From CAZPAH01 sp964584495 (lineage in GTDB: Bacteria > Krumholzibacteriota > Krumholzibacteriia > Krumholzibacteriales > Krumholzibacteriaceae), in contig CAZPAH010000126.1 of assembly GCA_964584495.1 (NCBI GenBank), positions 1 through 8,223 of the forward strand: a stretch of DNA of 8,223 nt, given 5' to 3'. The notes under the pieces were generated by a model. It saw nothing but the letters and a program-made list of their open reading frames with translations, was not told the origin of the DNA and searched no databases. The position numbers and the translations under genes are program-made. Positions 1 through 5,141 of the stretch are shown one piece after another (the stretch's first letter is position 1; each line of letters opens with the position of its first letter).

Positions 1-1338
1 CTCACTGGGGCAGTCCTCCAGCATAAGCTCGGTATTGCCCAAAATTACACCCAGCATATTGTTAAAATCGTGGGCTATCCCGCCGGCCAGCGTCCCGATC
101 GCCTCCATCTTATGGGCCTGCTGTCTCTCCTCTTCCACCCTTCTCTCTTCGGTTATGTTCCGGCTGATAGCTATCGTGCCGGTTATCTCCTCTTTCACGT
201 TCCTCAGGGGGATACCGGTCGTCTGCCACCAGGATTCTCCCTGCAGGCCTTCCACTTCGCCTTGATGCATCAGCTTTTTTTCTATCCGCCCGGTCGAAAA
301 GCATTCTAAAACGGGGCAACCGAGGCAGGGTCCCTCCCCGTGCATCAGCGCTCGATAGCATGTCCGCCCTATAATGTCATTGTTCATCGATAGAACCGTG
401 CTGTTGGCCCAGAGGACCCGCAGTTCCTTGTCGACCTGTATGATTATCTCAGGGATATTGTCCAGAATTGCGCGCATTCGCCCTTCGCTCTTCTTGATAG
501 CCTCTTCCGTCGACTTGCGAGCCGAAATATCGGTGCTGACACCGACCATCCCCGTAGGTTTTCCGTCCCTGTCACGGATAAGCTTCGTCCTGCAATCGAG
601 AATTATCTCCTGGCCGTCGCTGTTGTAATTGATCACTTCACCGCGCCATTCCCCGTCCGTCCTCGTTCTTTCGATTATTTCCCGCTGAGTCGCCCCCCTT
701 CCCGGATCATCCCCGTACACTTCGACCGACCTGCCTATTATCTTCTCCTTATCACATTTCATGAACCGGCTTTCGGCGTCGTTAATATACGTGATTTTAC
801 CGTCGAGATCGGTGACCGTGACCAAATCGTTGATCTGATCGAGCACCATCGCCTGGAAATAGACCGCATCTTCCACACGCCTTCTCTCGGTTATATCCAC
901 GGTAAGCTCGATAGCGCGGGCGATCTCCCCCCTCTCGTTCCGTATGGGACACCCGCGTATGTACCACGTCCTGCCGTCAGGAGTCGTTTTCTCCACACTC
1001 TCGATATTTCCGGTATTTACTGATTTTCGAACGGGACAATCCTCGCAACTTTCAGTACGCCCTGCCCACACCTCGTGGCAGTACCGGCCGATGATATCCT
1101 CGCGCGACAATCCGACCGAATCGCACGCGGCCCTGTTCGCCCACAGGATGCGGTGGTTCAAATCCTGCAGAACGACATGATCGATCTGGTTATCCAGGAT
1201 AACAGTATGCTCTATATTGGCGTCTTCCAGTGATATTTCGATCTGCTTTTGATCGCTCGATCGGTAGGTGGCTATCTGCTTCCTCAATGCGACAATCTCC
1301 TCCATCAGCCTCTCTTTGGTCATCGATTCGTCGCTCAT
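1..1338 (-). CDS. Multi-PAS sensor histidine kinase, C-terminus cut off by the window edge
   Basis: The reverse strand is open from the left edge to an ATG at 1338, giving 446 residues without a stop. Residues about 8-45 look like a coiled coil. Three PAS-type domains follow: about 41-155, 156-275 and 285-400. PAS1 and PAS3 end in the usual linker motifs (DITERRRVE, NITEERRVE). Residues 410-440 are a classic HisKA H-box (KMEAIGTLAGGIAHDFNN) with His423 as the predicted phosphoacceptor. The ATP-binding domain, and any receiver domain, lie outside the window. No membrane segment is visible, so the protein is probably cytosolic. PAS1 and PAS3 carry cysteines with identical spacing (C87/C98/C101 and C327/C338/C341, each C-x10-C-x2-CPV). 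GGAG eight bases upstream supports the start at 1338; an in-frame ATG at 1377 has a poorer ribosome site. The signal is unknown, and no partner response regulator is visible here. Confidence 0.93.
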   Translation of the reverse strand, partial: MSDESMTKERLMEEIVALRKQIATYRSSDQKQIEISLEDANIEHTVILDNQIDHVVLQDLNHRILWANRAACDSVGLSREDIIGRYCHEVWAGRTESCEDCPVRKSVNTGNIESVEKTTPDGRTWYIRGCPIRNERGEIARAIELTVDITERRRVEDAVYFQAMVLDQINDLVTVTDLDGKITYINDAESRFMKCDKEKIIGRSVEVYGDDPGRGATQREIIERTRTDGEWRGEVINYNSDGQEIILDCRTKLIRDRDGKPTGMVGVSTDISARKSTEEAIKKSEGRMRAILDNIPEIIIQVDKELRVLWANSTVLSMNNDIIGRTCYRALMHGEGPCLGCPVLECFSTGRIEKKLMHQGEVEGLQGESWWQTTGIPLRNVKEEITGTIAISRNITEERRVEEERQQAHKMEAIGTLAGGIAHDFNNMLGVILGNTELMLEDCPSE

Positions 1339-1461
1339 ATAGATTGCTCCGCGTTCACGCGCAATTGATAGCCTCATCTTTCATGCGCATAATAAAATCT
1401 CAAATCCGTGAAGCTCAGATCTTTGTGTTTCTTGCCAAGGAAGCTTTTTCGGCCGAGCAAG

Positions 1462-1490
1462 AGAATAAATAACCGGGATTACTCTGTCAA
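1462..1490 (-). promoter_or_regulatory. Sigma70-type promoter for the histidine kinase
   Basis: On the minus strand a perfect TTGACA (1490-1485) is followed after 17 bp by TATTCT (1467-1462), which matches the -10 consensus at 4 of 6 positions. Transcription would begin near 1455, leaving a leader of about 117 bases before the kinase ATG. It lies back to back with the promoter at 1522-1550. Confidence 0.6.
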
Positions 1491-1521
1491 CCACTAGCGG
1501 CTACTGTTCTTTGTCCCGCTG

Positions 1522-1550
1522 TTGACTCGATGCGGGCGGGGTGATATAAT
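1522..1550 (+). promoter_or_regulatory. Strong sigma70-type promoter for the repeat/TPR protein
   Basis: TTGACT (1522-1527), a 17-bp spacer and a perfect TATAAT (1545-1550) preceded by TGA, so an extended -10 is also present. Transcription would start near 1557, about 28 bases before the ATG at 1585. The promoter also argues against using the in-frame TTG at 1522 as a start codon, because that triplet is part of the -35 box. Confidence 0.8.
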
Positions 1551-1584
1551 TCCCATTATCTTGTTCATACTCAAGGGATTCATT

Positions 1585-2409
1585 ATGAGTAATGGTATGC
1601 TGACCCATCTTAAACGAGCGAAGAGGCTGCCGGTAATAGTATTCGTCCTGATAATCCTGGCGGTTTTATCGTATTCCGTCACGAACATCGTGAAATCCCA
1701 CGGCTGGCTCGTTAGGGACTCGAGGAAACCTATTCTACAGGCCGGTTCGGGGAAAGCCATTCGACAGGCCGACTTGAGGAAGCCGATCCAACCTGGCGGT
1801 TCGGGAAAAACTATTCAACAGGCAGGTTCGAGGAAGTCGCTCCAACCTGGCGGTTCGGGGAACACTAATCCACAGGCAGGTTTGATGAGCACGATCCAAC
1901 AGGCCGATTCGGCGGCTATCCGTAAAAAAACAAAAGCGGTGCGGGATGCTTCCGCCGAGGCGATGTCGAGATCTACGGGGGGAGATACGAAAAAGGTCGA
2001 AAGGCCGCTCGATCCGGATCTATCGCTCGATTCACCGGGTAATATATGGCTCTACGCCAATCAGCAGAAAGATTCGGTGACGAAATGCGTTGCGCTTGAG
2101 AAACTCGTCAGGCAGTATCCCGATTATGCCCGCGTGCCGGAAGCGTTGTGGGAGATCTCCCTGTTGAAAGATGACCCCACCCAGAGGATACCGTATCTCG
2201 ATAAGATCGCCTACGGACATGCCGATTCCGAGCTTGCACCGAGGGCGCTCTTCATGATCGGTTTCATCTACTCTGAGGAGCTGGATGACAAGGAGAAGGC
2301 GGGCGGATATTTCCGCGAACTGATAGAGAAATATCCCGACGCGGAAATAACCGAATCGGCCCGGTGGATGATCGATAATCTCGACAAGAAGGATGTCGAT
2401 TTAAATTGA
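1585..2409 (+). CDS. Membrane-anchored protein with 9-residue tandem repeats and a TPR-like C-terminal region
   Basis: The gene encodes 274 residues. AAGGGA six bases before the ATG, and a strong promoter just upstream, fix the start at 1585. A basic N-terminus (KRAKR, 10-14) precedes one hydrophobic helix at about 15-36, probably an uncleaved signal anchor with the rest outside the cytoplasm. Residues 46-108 are seven tandem 9-residue units, roughly [SL][RG]K-x-IQ-x-[AG][GD]. A charged Lys/Arg-rich linker follows. From about 150 to the end are helical hairpins with TPR hallmarks (LEKLVRQYPDYARVPEALW; LIEKYPDAEITESARWMID), resembling the TPR_6 repeats of BamD- and YbgF-type envelope proteins. 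By analogy it could scaffold an envelope complex, but the partner is unknown. It is divergent from the kinase gene and convergent with the small membrane protein gene. The TPR call is fairly sure; the function is not. Confidence 0.85.
   Translation: MSNGMLTHLKRAKRLPVIVFVLIILAVLSYSVTNIVKSHGWLVRDSRKPILQAGSGKAIRQADLRKPIQPGGSGKTIQQAGSRKSLQPGGSGNTNPQAGLMSTIQQADSAAIRKKTKAVRDASAEAMSRSTGGDTKKVERPLDPDLSLDSPGNIWLYANQQKDSVTKCVALEKLVRQYPDYARVPEALWEISLLKDDPTQRIPYLDKIAYGHADSELAPRALFMIGFIYSEELDDKEKAGGYFRELIEKYPDAEITESARWMIDNLDKKDVDLN
1720..1908 (+). repeat. Seven in-frame 27-bp tandem repeats with a 54-bp higher-order period
   Basis: Seven units start at 1720, 1747, 1774, 1801, 1828, 1855 and 1882, each exactly 27 bp. 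Odd and even units differ (those at 1720 and 1828 begin tcgagga; those at 1747 and 1855 begin tcgggga), giving a 54-bp super-period. The best-preserved stretch is the cctggcggttcggg shared by the boundaries at 1791 and 1845. No unit boundary breaks the reading frame. The array encodes a flexible Gly/Gln/Lys-rich spacer between the membrane helix and the TPR-like region. Confidence 0.9.
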
Positions 2410-2681
2410 CCTTCTATTCGGTAGAGGGTCGGATTAATCCTCCAATGCTGCATCGAGCCGGATTGACCCTAGAAATCCCAGGAGAGCATTTACGCAATAA
2501 GTGACCAGTTTCTGACCGCCACCGGTGGCGGTCGAAAATCTTGCAGTCACCACGCAACTTGTTTACTACAAGCGAATTATAAAACAAACCAAAGTCTAGC
2601 CCTACATTATGTTAACCAAGAAATGTTCGCATATGCATCCCGAGCTTCTTTGAATAAAGGGCTAGGGCTGCGCAACCGCCT
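2410..2681. other. Convergent intergenic region, no gene seen
   Basis: This gap lies between the 3' ends of the TPR-protein gene and the small membrane protein gene. I see no convincing coding frame or RNA gene. It contains a 10-bp palindrome at 2431-2440, a perfect 20-bp palindrome at 2514-2533 and a terminator-like inverted repeat at its right edge. The stretch from about 2555 to 2640 is noticeably AT-rich. Confidence 0.6.
2514..2533. repeat. Perfect 20-bp palindrome
   Basis: GACCGCCACCGGTGGCGGTC equals its own reverse complement. TTTC at 2509-2512 can pair with GAAA at 2534-2537 across one bulged T, giving a 12-bp imperfect stem around a CCGG loop. GTGAC (2501-2505) and GTCAC (2546-2550) form an outer inverted pair. 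No T-run follows on either strand, so it is not a standard intrinsic terminator. It may be a weak terminator, a protein-binding site or the relic of a mobile-element end. Confidence 0.75.
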
Positions 2682-2686
2682 TTATT
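2653..2686 (-). terminator. Possible intrinsic terminator of the helix-hairpin-helix/membrane protein operon
   Basis: AATAAAGG (2653-2660) and CCTTTATT (2679-2686) are perfect 8-bp inverted repeats with an 18-base loop that contains further GC-rich pairing around TGCGCA. Read on the minus strand, the hairpin begins at the stop codon of the small membrane protein and ends in a U-containing arm (CCUUUAUU). It lacks a long U-tail, so the assignment is tentative. Confidence 0.4.
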
Positions 2687-2942
2687 TCAGCACGGCACCT
2701 ATGATGGCACAGACTAGAGCCAAATTCATCGCCGTTATATAAGAATAAAACCATGCTCCAGGATTACCGTTCTCCTGCTTGGTGATCTCGGAGTATTGAT
2801 GAATATATTTGAATATCAAGAGCCTGAAGAACAATAAATTGATTTTATGGCCGCGCTTTGAAATAAACGCTGCCATCGCTATGGCCGAAACGATTCCCCA
2901 GATTACGCTCGCAAACGCTATTCCAAAGAATATGTTGCTCAT
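2682..2942 (-). CDS. Small membrane protein of unknown function, two predicted helices
   Basis: The product has 86 residues, beginning MSNIFFGIAFASVIW. I chose the ATG at 2942 because its ATGA overlaps the stop of the upstream helix-hairpin-helix gene, a classic coupling arrangement; an in-frame start at 2987 would lie inside that gene. Two hydrophobic segments, about 3-27 and 63-84, flank a basic and aromatic loop (KRGHKINLLFFRLLIFKYI, then HQYSEITKQENGNPGAWFYSY). The second half of that loop looks conserved in character: polar, with a Gly-Pro-Gly-like turn before the second helix. I do not recognise a named family. Coupled translation suggests the two products are needed together or in a fixed ratio, but that is inference. 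Its base composition appears more AT-rich than that of the permease or kinase genes. Confidence 0.8.
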   Translation of the reverse strand: MSNIFFGIAFASVIWGIVSAIAMAAFISKRGHKINLLFFRLLIFKYIHQYSEITKQENGNPGAWFYSYITAMNLALVCAIIGAVLK

Positions 2943-3226
2943 GTTGCTCTTATTGCTCCTTTGTAATCGTCCTTCCAATTCCACCACTTCTGTAGATCCG
3001 GATGAGGACTATCTGTGCCGGCGCAATAGACCGCGCATCTGAAGGCGTACAATACACATCGATCGATATGCGCGCCCCGAAGGGCCTGGAGTCTCTGATA
3101 CAACTCTTCAGCATCCGACCCCCTCAGATCTGATACCCTCCTGTAGCCAAGATCGATGAGATCTTGAGCCATACTCTTTCCTATGCCTGGAAGGCTGTCG
3201 AGCCTCTCTTCTCGAAGAATCTTCAA
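2939..3226 (-). CDS. Helix-hairpin-helix protein of the Cdd1 ('pathogenicity locus') type, apparent TTG start
   Basis: The product has 95 residues. The N-terminal SLPGIGKSMAQDLIDLGYRRV (about 11-31) is a helix-hairpin-helix motif with the GIG turn, normally a sequence-independent contact with the DNA or RNA backbone. It is followed by SDLRGSDAEELYQRLQALRG, then a conserved-looking HIDRCVLYAFRCAVYCAG (about 53-70) and KWWNWKD (about 80-86). This layout and length match the Cdd1 family (PF11731 as I remember it), small proteins whose biochemical role is not established. No upstream in-frame ATG or GTG fits. The first codon is TTG at 3226 with GAGG five bases upstream, so the start is non-canonical. 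The stop overlaps the ATG of the next gene by four bases. It follows the beta-helix lipoprotein gene by 66 bp on the same strand and could be co-transcribed with it. Confidence 0.85.
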   Translation of the reverse strand: MKILREERLDSLPGIGKSMAQDLIDLGYRRVSDLRGSDAEELYQRLQALRGAHIDRCVLYAFRCAVYCAGTDSPHPDLQKWWNWKDDYKGAIRAT

Positions 3227-3292
3227 ACCCGCCTCATTGTCGGTTAAATAACAATTACGGCACTTCGTATATATAGATATCGATGTCCGCCC

Positions 3293-4924
3293 CTATTCGG
3301 GGATATAGTGATACCCCATATCCACCTGGCCCGAATCTATCCCTTCATCAGTTCTGGTCGTTTTGTTTACCATTTGGAGAATTTCAGCTGTTGTGCTGCC
3401 GGCATCGACGCATGGGCTGTTGGAGGTCTGCCCGCTGACGATCTGGCTGAGATAATAATTTCCACCGGGACCGACGACGAACAGCGGATCCTTTCTTATA
3501 TTATGGTTGCTGTCGGCATCGCCGCTAGGGGAGAGACCGTATCCCTCCTGATCTACATCCGAATAGGTCACAGTAGGGAACGTGGTCCCGGCGAAACTGA
3601 GCTGCAGACCGTCGTAACTCGCCGTGTTTCCCCACACTATACAATCCGTTATCGTCGCCACGCTGTTCCAGGTCCTGATACCACCGCCGTAGCCGGTGCT
3701 GTTGCCCGTTATCGTGCAGTCCAAGATTTGAGGCGCCGAATCGTAGCTGCAAATGCCTCCTCCGGTGATGGCGGCGGAGTTTCCCCTTATCATGCAGTTT
3801 TTCAATACGGGGGAGCTGCCCTGATCCGAATCGAAGCTATAAAGTCCCCCGCCGTCACTGCCGGCTTGATTACTATAGAAGAGACAGTCTGTCAGCTTGG
3901 TGTAGCTGGTCTCAATGTACATTCCGCCGCCGTCATAATCGGCCTGGTTTTCTTTGAAAATACAGCTCACTATTATCGACGAGCAGAAAAAATCGTGCAT
4001 CCCTCCGCCGTATTCTCCCCTGTTGGACTCGAACGTGCAGTTGGTGACGGTCGGCTTTCTGCTCGACATACCGTAGCTGCTGCTGTACATTCCCCCACCC
4101 AAGTGATCACATCTATTCTGGTGGAACAGGCATGCGGTAATACTGGGAGAGCTGTTGTTGTTGAAGATTCCACCTCCGTGACGGTTTGAAAGGTTGGAAT
4201 TGAAGGTGCAGGTATCGACGGAAGTAAAGCTATAGCTGTTGTACAATCCCCCGCCCCCGCCGGCGCTCGAGGTGGTGTTCGTCGCATTGTTGTTGGTGAA
4301 TGTGCAGTTTTCATAGACGGCGCTGCTGCTCGAGTTGAAAGCTCCGCCTCCCCTGTCGGCCGAATTGCCGTAGAAGGTGCAGTTCAGCACGATGGGTGAC
4401 GAGCTGTCATTCAACATCCCGCCGCCGACATTATAAGGGTAGTTTTCTCCGTCGGCGTTTCCGCCCTGGATCCAAAACCCATCGAGTATGCCGCTGTCGG
4501 CGCCCAGCACGACGTGATTCGCCTGGCCGTTACCATTGAGCCGGGTGATATGAATGTCGGGATCGCGGTACAAAAACGCGCTTTCATCTCCCTCGAATCC
4601 CCCGTAAATCTCGACACCTTCTTTCATCGTGAGCACCGGCACCGTATCATAGGCGGCGCTCAGCGACGTATAGTTCCCCTCGGCCACCCAGATATGTTCC
4701 CCGCTGGAAGCGGCATCGACCGCCTGCTGGGGATGCACGAACGCGTTGGCCCACGACGATCCGTCCGCGGATCCGGTCGCGTCCGCGTCGACATAGTAGA
4801 TCTTTTGACCGTTGGGCGACCCGTTGGACGGTTCCGTCGAATCATCGCTGCAGCCCGCCGCAATAGCAAAAACCAATACGAGCAGCAATGCGGCCGGACT
4901 GCCGAACAACTTACAGCATCTCAT
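3293..4924 (-). CDS. Beta-helix surface lipoprotein with repeated Gly/Asn/Cys coils
   Basis: The product has 543 residues. The start at 4924 has GAGG about seven bases upstream. The N-terminus is a lipoprotein signal: basic start, hydrophobic run 11-21 and lipobox AAGC with Cys25 as the lipidated residue. Ser26 at +2 gives no inner-membrane retention signal, so an outer-membrane location is likely. Residues 42-85 (YYVDADATGSADGSSWANAF... IWVAEGNY) are a standard entry module of secreted right-handed parallel beta-helix proteins. Residues about 135-440 contain eight or nine coils of about 27-40 residues, each with a pattern like NCTFxxNxAxxGGGxxN, as in pectate-lyase-like and Pmp-type repeats. 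The tail (DPLF... NSPCVDAGS... DMGYHY) is the usual C-terminal cap. No lyase catalytic residues can be assigned, so carbohydrate binding, adhesion or a structural role are all possible. It is divergent from the permease gene. Confidence 0.9.
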   Translation of the reverse strand: MRCCKLFGSPAALLLVLVFAIAAGCSDDSTEPSNGSPNGQKIYYVDADATGSADGSSWANAFVHPQQAVDAASSGEHIWVAEGNYTSLSAAYDTVPVLTMKEGVEIYGGFEGDESAFLYRDPDIHITRLNGNGQANHVVLGADSGILDGFWIQGGNADGENYPYNVGGGMLNDSSSPIVLNCTFYGNSADRGGGAFNSSSSAVYENCTFTNNNATNTTSSAGGGGGLYNSYSFTSVDTCTFNSNLSNRHGGGIFNNNSSPSITACLFHQNRCDHLGGGMYSSSYGMSSRKPTVTNCTFESNRGEYGGGMHDFFCSSIIVSCIFKENQADYDGGGMYIETSYTKLTDCLFYSNQAGSDGGGLYSFDSDQGSSPVLKNCMIRGNSAAITGGGICSYDSAPQILDCTITGNSTGYGGGIRTWNSVATITDCIVWGNTASYDGLQLSFAGTTFPTVTYSDVDQEGYGLSPSGDADSNHNIRKDPLFVVGPGGNYYLSQIVSGQTSNSPCVDAGSTTAEILQMVNKTTRTDEGIDSGQVDMGYHYIPE

Positions 4925-4993
4925 AATCCTACCTCGCTTCGAATCGATCCTGTAGCCTATGCGAATTGTTTGGGCCTGTCGTCCCTAACGCGG

Positions 4994-5022
4994 AGCATAT
5001 CATTACCCGCCGGGAAGATAAA
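4994..5022 (-). promoter_or_regulatory. Weak candidate promoter for the beta-helix lipoprotein
   Basis: On the minus strand TATGCT (4999-4994) is preceded by TGA, forming an extended -10. TTTATC lies 17 bp upstream and matches the -35 consensus poorly. Transcription would start near 4988, about 63 bases before the ATG. Confidence 0.35.
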
Positions 5023-5031
5023 GAATTAAAA

Positions 5032-5060
5032 TTGAATCCGCCCCGTAAAGCTGTGATATT
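5032..5060 (+). promoter_or_regulatory. Candidate promoter for the permease-EIIA gene
   Basis: TTGAAT (5032-5037), a 17-bp spacer and GATATT (5055-5060) each match the sigma70 consensus at 4 of 6 positions. The predicted start near 5067 falls inside the inverted repeat at 5061-5077, which would suit repression there. The leader would be about 75 bases. Confidence 0.4.
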
Positions 5061-5077
5061 CGAAGATCGGATCTTCG
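5061..5077. promoter_or_regulatory. 17-bp perfect inverted repeat, possible operator
   Basis: CGAAGATC and GATCTTCG are separated by a single G. The repeat lies immediately after the candidate -10 box of the permease gene, in a divergent intergenic region, which is a usual place for a repressor site. It could also form a small RNA hairpin in the leader. The binding protein is unknown. Confidence 0.5.
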
Positions 5078-5141
5078 CCCCGCCATTGAATCTGCCAGAA
5101 AATTCTTTTCCATCCCCCATCGCCGGGATAGAATCTACCGC

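Noticed and set aside
1522..1584. N-terminal extension of the TPR protein by 21 codons
   Set aside because: Its TTG is part of the -35 box and the predicted transcript starts downstream of it. The ATG at 1585 has a proper ribosome site.
1720..1908. CRISPR array
   Set aside because: The 27-bp units are directly adjacent with no spacers and code in frame for a protein.
2943..2987. Upstream start of the small membrane protein at 2987
   Set aside because: It lies within the helix-hairpin-helix gene and would add 15 polar residues. The ATGA overlap at 2942 is the better-supported start.
3290..3302. CCCC/GGGG mini-hairpin at the lipoprotein stop codon as a terminator
   Set aside because: The stem is only four base pairs and no U-run follows on the minus strand; read-through into the next gene seems likely.
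3308..4189. Long plus-strand frame (293 codons) inside the lipoprotein gene
   Set aside because: It is antisense to the beta-helix gene, begins at an ATA rather than a proper start codon, has no ribosome site and shows no domain. The repetitive Gly/Asn/Ser codons on the opposite strand leave this frame open.
4514..5029. Plus-strand frame of 171 codons across the lipoprotein start and the intergenic region
   Set aside because: It overlaps the well-supported signal peptide region on the other strand, and its protein is basic, low-complexity and without motifs.
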